A stretch of DNA of 64,000 nt from Streptomyces netropsis (GTDB lineage Bacteria; Actinomycetota; Actinomycetes; Streptomycetales; Streptomycetaceae), in assembly GCF_014203545.1 (NCBI RefSeq), contig NZ_JACHJG010000008.1, forward strand, positions 62,001-126,000, written 5' to 3'. Under the pieces are notes generated by a model. The model did not search any database. It saw nothing but the letters and a program-made list of their open reading frames with translations, and was not told the DNA's origin. Every line of letters begins with the position of its first letter. The stretch's first letter is position 1. The position numbers and the translations under genes are program-made. This document shows positions 19,463 to 28,132 of this stretch, one piece after another.

Positions 19463-20743
19463 ATGACCGAACCCCATTCCCCGTGGCGGCTGCGCGACTT
19501 CCGTGTGCTCTTCGCCGCGGGCGCCCTCAGCCACCTCGGCAGCAACGTCGGCTACGTGGCGATCCCGCTGTTCGCCGTCACCACCCTCGACGCGGGTCCC
19601 GGCCAGGCCGGTGCGCTGGCTGCGCTGTCCACCGTTGCCTTCCTCGTCATCGGCCTGCCGGCGGGCGCCTGGGTGGACCGCCTCCCCGGTCGCGGGATAC
19701 TGGTGGCCGCCGACGCCGCCCGTGCGGTGCTGTTCGCCTCGATTCCCCTCGCCTGGTGGTTTGGTGTGCTGTCGCTGCCGCAGTTGTACGCGGTGGTGTT
19801 GCTGAACGGCTGCGCCACGGTGTTCTTCGACGTCGGCTCGCAGAGCGTCCTGCCCGAACTGGTCGGCCGCGAGCGCCTGGTGCAGGCGAACACCGCTCTC
19901 GTGAGCCTGATGGCCGGCGCCAACGTCGCCGGTCGCGGCGCGGGTGGCTTCCTCGTCCAGTCCTTCACCGCCCCCTTCGCGATTCTCGGTGGTGCCGTCG
20001 CTTACCTGGTCTCCGCCGTCGGCCTCACGGGCATCGTCCGACGACGCGCTCCTGCCGTGGTGGCGACCGACCGGCGGCGGCTGCGGGTCGAGATCGCGGA
20101 AGGGCTACGCCACGTCCTCGGTAGCCGAGAACTACGCGCGCTGGCTCTCACCGCGACTCTCACCAACCTCGGCGCACAGATGATCAACGCCATGCTGCCG
20201 GTGTTGTTCACCCGCGAACTGCACCTGTCCCCCGGGGCGCTCGGGGCCTACTGGGCGGCCGGCGGTGTGGGCATCTTGCTCGGCGCCGGCCTCGCGCGCC
20301 GCTTCGCCGCCCGCCTCGGTCACGGCCGCGCCCTGGGGCTGGCCGGGCTCTGGTTCGCACCCGGCGCACTTGCCGTCGCGCTGATCGGCGACGGGCCGTG
20401 GCTGTGGGTGGCCGGCGTCGGGTGGCTCGTGATCATGACGAAGACGGGCATCGACAACGTCCTCGGCGTCACCCTGCGCCAGCACTTGACCCCCGACCCG
20501 CTGCTCGGCCGCATGAACGCAACCTTCCGATTCCTGCTCACCGGCGCTCTGGCCGTCGGCTCCGCCCTCGGTGGTCTCGTCGGCCAGGCGGCAGGCGTAC
20601 GTATGGCGGTCTGGTCGGGCGCGATCTGCCTGGCAGGCGCCTTCCTCCCCGTCTTCTGCTCCCCCGTCCGTATGTTGCGAGAGCTTCCGGTAGCCACCAC
20701 GCCACACCGCCGGGCACCAGCGGTCTCCGCTACCGAGGCGTGA
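19463..20743 (+). CDS. MFS exporter
   Basis: A 426-residue transporter with 12 predicted helices. The N-terminal motif DFRVLFAAGALSHLGSNVGYVAIPLFAV and the loop G-A-W-V-D-R-L-P-G-R-G match MFS drug/siderophore exporters of the EntS/MFS_3 group. The conserved T-x-R-Q-H-L-T-P-D-P-L-L-G-R-M-N-A motif is near residue 345. The substrate is unknown; control by the divergent DUF5937-ArsR protein suggests efflux of a small inhibitor. A weak ribosome site precedes the ATG. Confidence 0.85.
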   Translation: MTEPHSPWRLRDFRVLFAAGALSHLGSNVGYVAIPLFAVTTLDAGPGQAGALAALSTVAFLVIGLPAGAWVDRLPGRGILVAADAARAVLFASIPLAWWFGVLSLPQLYAVVLLNGCATVFFDVGSQSVLPELVGRERLVQANTALVSLMAGANVAGRGAGGFLVQSFTAPFAILGGAVAYLVSAVGLTGIVRRRAPAVVATDRRRLRVEIAEGLRHVLGSRELRALALTATLTNLGAQMINAMLPVLFTRELHLSPGALGAYWAAGGVGILLGAGLARRFAARLGHGRALGLAGLWFAPGALAVALIGDGPWLWVAGVGWLVIMTKTGIDNVLGVTLRQHLTPDPLLGRMNATFRFLLTGALAVGSALGGLVGQAAGVRMAVWSGAICLAGAFLPVFCSPVRMLRELPVATTPHRRAPAVSATEA

Positions 20744-20890
20744 AACCACTCCTCTGCGCGATCGGGCCCGTGGGCCGGCCAAGGCGTCCCTCCGGGGGAG
20801 AGCCGGGCAAGCCCGCGCCGGGGTTCGCTCGTGGGGGTGGTGCGCCTGCCGACGGCGAACCACCCAGGCGACAAGCGCGTCTGGGCGGTC

Positions 20891-21103
20891 ATGACTTGTA
20901 TCGACGACGGGCAAGTCGCCGAACCGGGCATGGTGATCCTGGATGTCACCACCCACGACGAAGCGACCGCGCACGTGGTGATGTCCGCCCTGGAACGGAG
21001 TTGGGCCACCTCTGGCGTGGGGCCCGTGCGGCGGGAGCCCGGCGAGTCCGGGGGCAAAGCCCGCATCTACGCGGACCTCCGAGGCCCCGGTACCCGGGCC
21101 TAG
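20891..21103 (+). CDS. DUF6207-family small protein
   Basis: A 70-residue protein. The core reads VAEPGMVILDVTTHDEATAHVVMSALERSWATSG and RREPGESGGKARIYADLRG, the pattern of Streptomyces DUF6207 proteins, whose function is unknown. The start is uncertain: an in-frame codon 20 residues upstream is possible, but the conserved part begins after this ATG. It follows the MFS gene by 147 bp and may be on its own transcript. Confidence 0.7.
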   Translation: MTCIDDGQVAEPGMVILDVTTHDEATAHVVMSALERSWATSGVGPVRREPGESGGKARIYADLRGPGTRA

Positions 21104-21199
21104 GGAAGCGGTGACTTCCCGTCAGGACCGTGCACGTCTCCGGGCGGAAACCCGCTCTCATCGGACGGATTTCCGCACCCCCCGGCGTGGAGAGGTCAG

Positions 21200-21793
21200 T
21201 TAGCGCGGCACGGTGTCGTCGGCCTTGAAGGGGCCGCCGTGGCCGGGGACGATGAGGTCGGCGGCGGACAGGACACGGAGCCGGGAGGCGCGCAGTACCT
21301 CGCGGTCGGGGGCTACGGGGTCGTCCGCCGGGCCGTCGGAGTGCCACCACAGGTCGCCGGCGAACGCGACCACGCCCGTGTCCGTGCCGGCCAGCAGGGT
21401 GATGTCCTCGGGGCTGTGTCCGGGAGTACGGATCAGCCGTAGGGACGGGGTGAGTTCATAGCCTTCCGCGTCCCGGTTCTTCCACTGGTCGCCCAGGTAC
21501 TCCACCTTGTGGTCGTGGACCCGGGCCCGGCCGAAGAGGCCCACGTTCATGGTGTTGTCCGGGTGGTGGTGGCTGAGTACCACGTCGGTGATGTCGTCGG
21601 GCCCGAGCCCCAACTCCGCGAGCGGACCGAGGATGTGGTCGCGGCTGGCCACCATGCCCGGGTCGAAGATCACATGCCGGCCGCCGTCGGCGATGTAGGA
21701 GACGGTGGCGGCGACCCCGGGGCCGGTGGAGCCGACGTAGCCGGTGGTCAGGATCGTGTACACGGCGCTGCGGCCGAGCGGTGCGTCTGTCAT
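21200..21793 (-). CDS. MBL-fold metallo-hydrolase
   Basis: A 197-residue metallo-beta-lactamase-fold enzyme. The metal motif is H75-H-H-P-D-N80, i.e. HxHxD with the usual final His replaced by Asn; later ligands are R-T-P-G-H-S-P-E-D and the C-terminal P-G-H-G-G-P-F. Relatives include MBLAC1-type and acyl-homoserine-lactone hydrolases, so lactone or thioester hydrolysis is plausible but unproven. There is no signal peptide. It is divergent from a GlxA/AraC-type regulator across an 82-bp gap that holds a perfect palindrome. Confidence 0.8.
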   Translation of the reverse strand: MTDAPLGRSAVYTILTTGYVGSTGPGVAATVSYIADGGRHVIFDPGMVASRDHILGPLAELGLGPDDITDVVLSHHHPDNTMNVGLFGRARVHDHKVEYLGDQWKNRDAEGYELTPSLRLIRTPGHSPEDITLLAGTDTGVVAFAGDLWWHSDGPADDPVAPDREVLRASRLRVLSAADLIVPGHGGPFKADDTVPR

Positions 21794-21828
21794 GTCCCCT
21801 ATCCTTCCGGGCCGTCCGACTGTTCACG

Positions 21829-21866
21829 AGTGGCACGTGTGCCACTGATCGCAGGTTTCGTGCCAC
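21829..21866. promoter_or_regulatory. Palindrome plus extra half-site, probable operator
   Basis: AGTGGCAC-GT-GTGCCACT is a perfect 8-2-8 palindrome, and a third GTGCCAC half-site lies at 21860-21866, just before the regulator gene. Phased half-sites fit an AraC-type activator. Confidence 0.7.
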
Positions 21867-21875
21867 ACTGCTCGC

Positions 21876-22832
21876 ATGCCGCCTTTCGTGACCGTCGCCG
21901 CGTACGTCCCGCCTGGTGTCGGCATGCTCGCCGTGGGCATCGTCACGGAGGTGTTCGGCGCGCACGGGGAGGGTCTGCCCGGCTTCGACTTCGCCTTGTG
22001 CACCGACCGGCCCGGGCCGGTCCCCACCGACCTCGGCGTGCCGCTCACCATCGCGCACGGCTTGGACCGGCTGGCCGCCGCCGATCTGGCGATCGCCCTG
22101 CCAGGGGCGGGTTTCCGCACCCCGCCCGGTCCCGCCGTGCTCGACGCGCTGTCGGCCGCACACGAGCGCGGTTCGCTGGTCGCCGCCCACTGCGTCGGCA
22201 CGTTCGCGCTCGCCGCCGCCGGGCTGCTCGACGGCCGACGCGCCACCACCCACTGGCGGTTCACCGAACTGCTGGCCCGCCGCCACCCGGACGTCACCGT
22301 CGAAGCCGACGCCCTCTACATCGACGAAGGGCGGATCACCACCGGTGCGGGAGCCGCCGCGGGCTTCGATCTGTGCCTGCACCTGCTGAGGCGGGAGCAC
22401 GGAGCCGCGATGGCCAACGCCGTCGCCCGCGACATGGTGCTGCCTGCCCACCGCGACGGCGGGCAGGCCCAGTACCTGGCAGCCCCTGCCATCGAGGACT
22501 GCCAGGACGAGCGACTTGCCGAGGTGCTCGCCTGGGCCCGCCGGCACCTCCACGAACCCCTTCCCGTCGAGGAACTCGCCCGGCGCGCCATGATGAGCAA
22601 ACGCTCCTTCGCCCGCCGCTTCGCCGCCGCCACCGGTACCACCCCGCACGCCTGGCTCCGCGGCCTGCGCCTGAGCAGCGCCGAGGAGCTCCTGGAAACC
22701 ACGGCCCTGCCGGTCGAGGAGATCGCCCGCCGGGTCGGCTACGGAAGCGCGGCCGTCCTGCGCGAACAGTTCGTACGCCGCCGGGGAGTGCCGCCCCGCT
22801 CCTACCGACGGTCCTTCACCAACACGCCGTAG
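21876..22832 (+). CDS. GlxA-type AraC family transcriptional regulator
   Basis: A 318-residue protein with an N-terminal DJ-1/PfpI-like domain (about residues 1-190; nucleophile-elbow region VAAHCVGTFALAAAGLL) and a C-terminal AraC double helix-turn-helix (about 205-315: RRAMMSKRSFARRFAAATGTTPHAWLRGLRL...IARRVGYGSAAVLREQFVRRRGVPPRSYRR). The Cys of A-H-C-V-G matches the DJ-1 elbow, where it normally serves ligand sensing rather than catalysis in this group. Divergence from the MBL hydrolase makes that gene the probable target. Confidence 0.88.
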   Translation: MPPFVTVAAYVPPGVGMLAVGIVTEVFGAHGEGLPGFDFALCTDRPGPVPTDLGVPLTIAHGLDRLAAADLAIALPGAGFRTPPGPAVLDALSAAHERGSLVAAHCVGTFALAAAGLLDGRRATTHWRFTELLARRHPDVTVEADALYIDEGRITTGAGAAAGFDLCLHLLRREHGAAMANAVARDMVLPAHRDGGQAQYLAAPAIEDCQDERLAEVLAWARRHLHEPLPVEELARRAMMSKRSFARRFAAATGTTPHAWLRGLRLSSAEELLETTALPVEEIARRVGYGSAAVLREQFVRRRGVPPRSYRRSFTNTP

Positions 22833-22928
22833 CGAGCCGGACGAGCCGAAGCCGTTCCGATCAAGGCCGCCCTCCCACATCCACAAGCACCGGGTCTGCA
22901 CGGTCAACGGTCGTCGGGTCGCGGGGCC

Positions 22929-23405
22929 TTACCCGGTTTCTGCTGCCGGCGGGTTGAAGCAAGGGGTGAGTCCGGAGTTGTAGTCCCAGAGGGCCTTGAG
23001 CGTGGGGTGGGTGGGTGGTGGGCCGCAGGGGCAGACGAGTCGGTGCGGGATTCGGCAGACGGCTTCGAGGGGTGGTTCGGTGTCTCCGGTGTTGACGGCC
23101 CGGCCGTCTGCCCGGACGATCCAGCGTTGGCCGACGGGCACTGTGTGGGCTGGTGGTTCGTATCCGGGCTCGAGGAGAACGTAGCGGTCGTACCCGGTCT
23201 TGTACCTGTCTTGGCGGAGTTCGCAGTCAGGGCAGTGCGGTAGCGCAGCGGTGGCACCCTCCTCGATGGCCTGTCGGTTGTCGGTCTCGTTGATCAGGCG
23301 GCTGTAGCAGAGGTCGCAGAGGCGGCCGAAGGGTTGTCCGCGGTCGCGTGCTGGGCCGTGGTCGGCGGGGCATGCGTCGGTCGGTGTGGTGCGGTAGTCC
23401 CCCAT
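22929..23405 (-). CDS. DUF6083-family zinc-ribbon-like protein
   Basis: A 158-residue protein with two Cys pairs: C-D-L-C in RLCDLCYSRL and C-P-D-C-E-L-R-Q-D-R-Y. Between and after them come YDRYVLLEPG, QRWIVRADGRAVN and CRIPHRLVCPCG. These blocks match DUF6083, which is abundant in Streptomyces and often multicopy, without a known function. The Cys arrangement suggests zinc binding. There is no signal peptide. The gene stands alone between a GlxA-type regulator and an oxidoreductase. Confidence 0.7.
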   Translation of the reverse strand: MGDYRTTPTDACPADHGPARDRGQPFGRLCDLCYSRLINETDNRQAIEEGATAALPHCPDCELRQDRYKTGYDRYVLLEPGYEPPAHTVPVGQRWIVRADGRAVNTGDTEPPLEAVCRIPHRLVCPCGPPPTHPTLKALWDYNSGLTPCFNPPAAETG

Positions 23406-23712
23406 TCAGTGGAGATTGCCGGGTTGTGGCTCCGACGGTCAGGGGTTCGTTGGCCGTTTGTACCGACGGCTGGGTGTGCGGGTGGGTTGGTGGGTGCCGC
23501 GGGGGTTGTCAGCAGCCGCGCTGGTGTACAGAGGTGACGGCCGGGCTGGTGGTCTTGCGCAAGTCATGCCCGTGTCCCCTCTCTTGCGGCGAGTACCGGC
23601 CCGGCAGGCCGACTGGTGGGGCCGCGTACTGGCCCTGTGGCCGCGAAGAGGTCGATTCTCGACACCGTCGAGACGAGCGGCTACGCGGCCGGCGGCGGGA
23701 CGGATGAGACGG
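23406..23712. other. Intergenic region
   Basis: 307 bp upstream of the DUF6083 gene and downstream of the oxidoreductase gene. I see no coding sequence or strong hairpin. Confidence 0.45.
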
Positions 23713-24711
23713 TCAGTGGTCGACGGTGACGACGATCTTGCCCACCTGGGCGCCCGACTCCATGTAGCGGTGCGCTTCGACGATCTCGTCCAAGGTGAAG
23801 GTACGGTCCACGGCGGGCCGGAAGGCGCCGGTACGCAGGCCGGAGGAGACGAACGCCTCGGCCCGGCGGAGCCGTTCCGGGTCGGTGGTGACCTCGAAGA
23901 GGGTGTAGGTGCGCATGTTCAGCGCGGGCATGCCGAGTTCGAACCCCGGATACGGTGTCGGTTCGCCGCTCAGGGCCCCGTACACAAAGAGCGTGCCGCC
24001 GGGCGCGACCACCTTCGCCAGGTCCACCACACCGGGGCCGGCGACGGCGTCGAAGACGAACTCGGCGCCCCGCCCTCCGGTCAGCTCGCGCACACGGTCG
24101 ACGACGTCTTCCTCGTCGGTGCTGATCACTTCGGCCGCCCCCGCTCGGAGCAGAGCATCCCTCTTGGCGGGGGTGCGGGTGGTGGCGACGGGGATGGCCC
24201 CGACGCGGTTGGCGATCTGGATCGCGGCCAGTCCCACGCTGCTGGAGGCAGCGGTCAGCACGACCGTGTCCCCGGCACGCATCCCGCCGACCTCCACCAG
24301 CGCCCCGTAGGCCGTCAGGTAGGGCATCCAGACCGCTGCGCCCGCGACCGGGTCGAGTCCGTCGGGGCGGTGCAGCAGCGCGGTGGCGGGGACGATCGCG
24401 CGCTCGGTGTAGACGCCGTAGTCGTTCATCGAGAACGCGGGCACCACGCTGACCGGCTGACCGACCCTGAGCCCCGCCACGTGCGTGCCGATGGCCTCGA
24501 CCACTCCCGCGGCCTCGGCGCCGAGCCGGGCGGGGAACTGCTTGGCCGTCTCGATGTAGTTGCCGCTACGGAAGAGCACCTCGGCGCGGTTGAGGCCGAT
24601 CGCGTCCACACGGATCAACACCTCACCGGGGCCGGGTTCGCCGACCTCCACGTCCTCCAGCCGCAGCACGTCCGGCCCGCCATGCTCATGGAACCGCACC
24701 GTCTTGGCCAT
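23713..24711 (-). CDS. MDR-family quinone/alcohol oxidoreductase
   Basis: A 332-residue NADPH-dependent medium-chain reductase. The GroES-like half starts TVRFHEHGGPDVLRLEDVEVG, followed by GLNRAEVLFRSGNY and RLGAEAAGVVEAIG. The cofactor fold carries VVLTAASSSVGLAAIQIA near residue 150. Zinc ligands are missing, which points to the quinone oxidoreductase type. GTG and ATG are adjacent start candidates behind AGGAGG; the ATG is reported. It is divergent from an ArsR-type regulator with direct repeats in the gap, so induction by an electrophile or quinone is likely. Confidence 0.82.
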   Translation of the reverse strand: MAKTVRFHEHGGPDVLRLEDVEVGEPGPGEVLIRVDAIGLNRAEVLFRSGNYIETAKQFPARLGAEAAGVVEAIGTHVAGLRVGQPVSVVPAFSMNDYGVYTERAIVPATALLHRPDGLDPVAGAAVWMPYLTAYGALVEVGGMRAGDTVVLTAASSSVGLAAIQIANRVGAIPVATTRTPAKRDALLRAGAAEVISTDEEDVVDRVRELTGGRGAEFVFDAVAGPGVVDLAKVVAPGGTLFVYGALSGEPTPYPGFELGMPALNMRTYTLFEVTTDPERLRRAEAFVSSGLRTGAFRPAVDRTFTLDEIVEAHRYMESGAQVGKIVVTVDH

Positions 24712-24788
24712 CACACGTCCCCCTCCTGATCGGTGACGGCGCGAAGGCCGCGCCGCCGGGCCTCACTCAAGCGGAAGGTACGATGCAT

Positions 24789-24819
24789 GTCAAACTTTGA
24801 TGGGTGTCATACTTTGATG
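24789..24819. promoter_or_regulatory. Tandem 14-bp repeats, probable ArsR operator
   Basis: GTCAAACTTTGATG and GTCATACTTTGATG (one mismatch) repeat with a 17-bp period; the first contains the palindrome TCAAACTTTGA. A partial third copy follows. They lie between the oxidoreductase and ArsR starts. Confidence 0.7.
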
Positions 24820-24854
24820 CGCGTCGTATGATGCTCGCGGGAGGTCAACACACG

Positions 24855-25193
24855 ATGGCAGCACCACGACGCAGCGGGCGGGAACGCGTTCCGCCCCACC
24901 CGGACATCCAGACGATCAGCCTTCAGCAGGTGCTCGAGGCCCTGGTCGACCCGGTACGCCGCCGGATCGTCAGCGAGCTGTACGCCGCCCGCCAGGATCT
25001 CGCCTGCGGCACGATCGAGCTGCCGGTCAGCAAGTCCACTGCCACCCACCACTTCCACGTGCTGCGTGAGGCCGGCCTCATCCGCCAGTACTACCTCGGC
25101 ACCTCCCGCATGAACGCACTGCGCCGCGATGAGTTCGACGAAGCCTTCCCCGGACTCCTCAGCGCGCTCGTAGCCGTGCGCGACCGCGGATGA
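24855..25193 (+). CDS. ArsR-type transcriptional regulator
   Basis: A 112-residue winged-helix protein: LQQVLEALVDPVRRRIVSELYAA, then CGTIELPVSKSTATHHFHVLREAGLIRQYYLGTSRMNALRRDEFDEAFPGLL. The K-S-T-x-x-H-H-F-H-V-L-R-E-A-G-L recognition helix is typical of the redox-sensing ArsR subgroup that pairs with oxidoreductases. GGAGGT precedes the ATG. The upstream repeats and the divergent MDR gene indicate autoregulation and control of that enzyme. It closely resembles the ArsR gene near 35.7 kb in size and layout. Confidence 0.87.
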   Translation: MAAPRRSGRERVPPHPDIQTISLQQVLEALVDPVRRRIVSELYAARQDLACGTIELPVSKSTATHHFHVLREAGLIRQYYLGTSRMNALRRDEFDEAFPGLLSALVAVRDRG

Positions 25194-25421
25194 ACGGCCC
25201 ACGCCGCCCCCTGGCATCCGCCCGACGATCAGCAGCCCGCGAAGGAAGCGACTCCTCAAACGCTGGGGCCGCATCACCGGCACCCTCTCCCTACACCGGC
25301 CGCTCCTCCCCTACGGCCGGATCTTTCGGCTTGAAAGTCGCTATCAGAAACTGATCAGCACGCCATAGGAATGGCTTCCCGGCCTGACCGGCCGTCCACG
25401 ATCCAAAGGAGCCATCACCCC

Positions 25422-25790
25422 ATGACTCGCTTTCGCACCATCGGTATGACCCTCGCCGGCGCCGCAGCGATGTTCGCCCTGACCACCGCGCCCGCCCACG
25501 CCGCCCCCGGTGACGTCACCACCTCCTGCGCGAGCGTGCTCACTCCGACCGGCTACGTCGACGTCAGCTGGGGCTACAGCAGCAGCTGCGGCACGCAGAA
25601 CTTCAGCCCGAACATCAAGCAGATAAAGCAGCTCACCGGGCTGCCCGTCGGGACTGTGGTCCAGGCCTGCGCCTCCACCTACCAGCCTGCGGGCTGGGTC
25701 CAGACCAGCTCGTACTACAGCAGCAGCTGCCGCTACTCGGCCACCCCCAGCCTCAACCACAACGCATGGCAGCTGAAGCGCGTCTCCTGA
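25422..25790 (+). CDS. Small secreted Cys-containing protein
   Basis: A 122-residue protein with a signal peptide (residues 1-28, ending A-H-A-A). The mature part has an internal repeat: Y-V-D-V-S-W-G-Y-S-S-S-C and W-V-Q-T-S-S-Y-Y-S-S-S-C, each preceded by a C-A-S motif and followed by N-F-S-P or S-A-T-P. Four Cys suggest two disulfides, one per repeat. AAAGGAG precedes the ATG. I do not recognise the family; short secreted proteins with paired Y-S-S-S-C blocks are frequent in Streptomyces. Confidence 0.7.
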   Translation: MTRFRTIGMTLAGAAAMFALTTAPAHAAPGDVTTSCASVLTPTGYVDVSWGYSSSCGTQNFSPNIKQIKQLTGLPVGTVVQACASTYQPAGWVQTSSYYSSSCRYSATPSLNHNAWQLKRVS

Positions 25791-25942
25791 TCCAGGGTGC
25801 TGGCGTGGCTTCTCGCGACGTGATGGAAAACAGGCCGCGTATCTCCGGGTGAGGTGCGGCGGTCGGAGATGCCTCCTCCAGGGGAAAGGCCAGCCGGAGG
25901 GGGCCGCTGCCGCGGCCACCTCTGTGTCGTAGGGTCACGCGC

Positions 25943-27733
25943 ATGCTGGACGGAATCGACGACATCGACTGGGCGGAGCTGGAGCACGCGTACGGGCCGG
26001 CGGACGACGTGCCCGGCCTGCTGCGGGCGGCCGGCTCGGTGGACGCAGGGGTTCGGGACGAGGCGTTGGAGGAGTTGTTCTCTTCCCTCTGCCACCAGGG
26101 GTCGATCTACTCGGCAACGGCCGCGGCCGTGCCGTTCGTCGCCGAGCTCGCCGTGGACGGGCCAGGCGACCGGCTGGCGCTGCTGTGGCTGCTGCACGGC
26201 GCGGCCGATGGAACGGGCCGCGAGTACCAGCAGGTGCGCCGGGCGGTGGCCGTAGCGCTTCCGGCTCTGCTGGGCCTGGCGGCGGACGAGGACCCGGACG
26301 TTCGGCGCACGATGGTATGGATCGTCACCGCCTGCGAAGAGGCGTCCCTGCCGCTGCTCCCGCTGCTGCGGGCACGGTTGGAGACGGAGGACGATGCCGA
26401 GGTACGCGCGGATCTCGTCACGGCGCTCGGCCTGCTCGACGTCTCGCCGGACACCAGGCAGGCGCGTAACCGGGCGCTGCTGTCCGCACCGGAGCCGCTG
26501 GTGCGCAGGGCCGCGGCGACAGATCTGCTGCGCACGGCCCCGCTGCCACTGCCGGCCGCTCTGGTGGAGTCGGCGCTCGACGCCCGGGAGGCGGCGCCTG
26601 CCGATGAGACACACCACCCGTGGCCCGGCTCCTACCGACCGCTCACGGACCGGCTGATGGACGACCCCGACGCGGCGCTGCGAGCTGTGGAGCGGGGTCT
26701 TCCGTTGGCCTGGGAGCTCACCGAGACATGGCGCGACCGCGAAGGAGACGTCCTGCCGTGGCTCGCGGAGGCAGCCAAGGACGCGGAGGACCTGTGCCAG
26801 GTGGCGCGAGTGGGTGCCGCATTGGATGGCGGGGAGCCCGCTCCGTGGTTGGACCCTCATCTGAGGTCCGAGGACCCTGCCCTACGGGTGGCAGCGACGC
26901 ATGCCGCGGTGCGGCTGCGAGTACCCGGTGCGCTCGGCCTCGTCCTGCGCCTGATGGACGAACTACCGGAGGAAACGGCGACACTGCAGCTGACCCCGTT
27001 CATCGCGCCCGGCACGGTCGTGCCCGCGGCGGTGGAGGTGTTCGGCGCGGCGGCCGAACCGGTGGCACGGCGGGTCGCGGCCGGGCCGCGTGCCGAGTGG
27101 CTGGACGTACTGCTGCACTTCCCCGTGCTCGCAGCCGGCTGCATGGACGAACTGGTCCGTCTCCTGCCTGCTTCGGCCGGGGTCCTGGGAGCGCTGGGGC
27201 GGGCGGCGGGCCCCTCGGCGGCTCGAGCCCTGCGCGTACGGGCCGGGGCGGGCGACCTGACAGCAGCCATAGCACTGGCACGGGTCACGGGCGACACGGG
27301 GCCTGTAGTGGACGTCGTGCGGGCGCTGCCGGACGCGGTGGCGCGACGCGCGGCAGCCGTCCGGGTGGCGGGTGAACTCGGCCCACCTGCGGCGGCGCTG
27401 CTGCCCCTGGTGGAGGAACGGCTGAAGGCGCCGGACCGCGAGAGCCGAGCGGACGCGGCTGCCGCGATCTGGCGGGTCACGGGCCGCACGCACGACACTG
27501 CGCCAGTGATCGCGGACCAGCTCGCCCGCCACGGCGATCTGCACGATCCGCATCTCGGCGCGCTGCGCGCGCTGACGGCGATGCGACTCCTCCCTGCGGC
27601 GGCCCGCCCCGCCGTGGAGCACATCTCCACCTCCCCACGTCGCGTCGTCTCCGGCTTCCCTTGCGACGGAACCCCGCACCCGGACCTGGAGGCGAGGAAG
27701 CTGGCTCGGGGGCTGCTGGCGCTGACCGGGTGA
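25943..27733 (+). CDS. HEAT-repeat protein
   Basis: A 596-residue alpha-helical repeat protein without a signal peptide. Helical pairs of 30-40 residues recur over most of its length (for example DPDVRRTMVWIVTACEEASLPLLPLLRARL and DPALRVAATHAAVRLRVPGALGLVLRLM), with the D-P-x-V/L-R turn typical of HEAT/Armadillo repeats. Such proteins act as scaffolds for protein binding; no catalytic motif is seen. The N-terminal DDIDWAELEHAYG is shared by uncharacterised Streptomyces HEAT proteins. It stands alone, and the gene downstream is a convergent MFS remnant 9 bp away. Confidence 0.75.
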   Translation: MLDGIDDIDWAELEHAYGPADDVPGLLRAAGSVDAGVRDEALEELFSSLCHQGSIYSATAAAVPFVAELAVDGPGDRLALLWLLHGAADGTGREYQQVRRAVAVALPALLGLAADEDPDVRRTMVWIVTACEEASLPLLPLLRARLETEDDAEVRADLVTALGLLDVSPDTRQARNRALLSAPEPLVRRAAATDLLRTAPLPLPAALVESALDAREAAPADETHHPWPGSYRPLTDRLMDDPDAALRAVERGLPLAWELTETWRDREGDVLPWLAEAAKDAEDLCQVARVGAALDGGEPAPWLDPHLRSEDPALRVAATHAAVRLRVPGALGLVLRLMDELPEETATLQLTPFIAPGTVVPAAVEVFGAAAEPVARRVAAGPRAEWLDVLLHFPVLAAGCMDELVRLLPASAGVLGALGRAAGPSAARALRVRAGAGDLTAAIALARVTGDTGPVVDVVRALPDAVARRAAAVRVAGELGPPAAALLPLVEERLKAPDRESRADAAAAIWRVTGRTHDTAPVIADQLARHGDLHDPHLGALRALTAMRLLPAAARPAVEHISTSPRRVVSGFPCDGTPHPDLEARKLARGLLALTG

Positions 27734-27741
27734 CGGCGTCG

Positions 27742-27996
27742 TCAATCGCCGCGTTCAGCGACCACCACCGGCCGCTCGGGGCGGAACTCCACCCACGGGC
27801 CGAGTGGCACCGCTACCACCGTGCCGTTCGCCGGCCCCACAGCCGCCAGCACCGACACCTCGGTCGTCCCGGCGTGCAGAACGAGGATCGCGATCAAGGG
27901 GAACGCGTCGAACGCGAGCCACGTGCCGAGTGTGCTGACCGTGTACGCCGCCCACAGCCAACCGAACCGCCGCCCCAGCGGTCTCCTGCCGACCAT
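27742..27996 (-). pseudogene. MFS transporter, N-terminal remnant
   Basis: An 84-residue frame beginning MVGRRPLGRRFGWLWAAY and continuing T-V-S-T-L-G-T-W-L-A-F-D-A-F-P, the first helix region of MFS exporters, followed by a second helix. It stops after E-F-R-P-E-R-P-V, just where the conserved first cytoplasmic loop should continue, so about 330 residues are missing. A longer start codon 69 bp upstream exists but is not conserved. It lies in a degraded zone beside a LysR remnant. Confidence 0.6.
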
Positions 27997-28132
27997 GCCC
28001 AGCGCACCCCTTGATGTCTCCCTGAACAACTTCGCGTTGACCAGTGAGATCAAAACGGGCAGCACAGCAGCAGGTCAACAACGGCTCTGCCAGCGCGATA
28101 CGACCGCGCGTTGCGCACGGGGGCCGGTCGGC

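Noticed and set aside
23416..24729. Long rightward ORF over the oxidoreductase
   Set aside because: Antisense shadow of the leftward MDR gene, whose motifs are clear.
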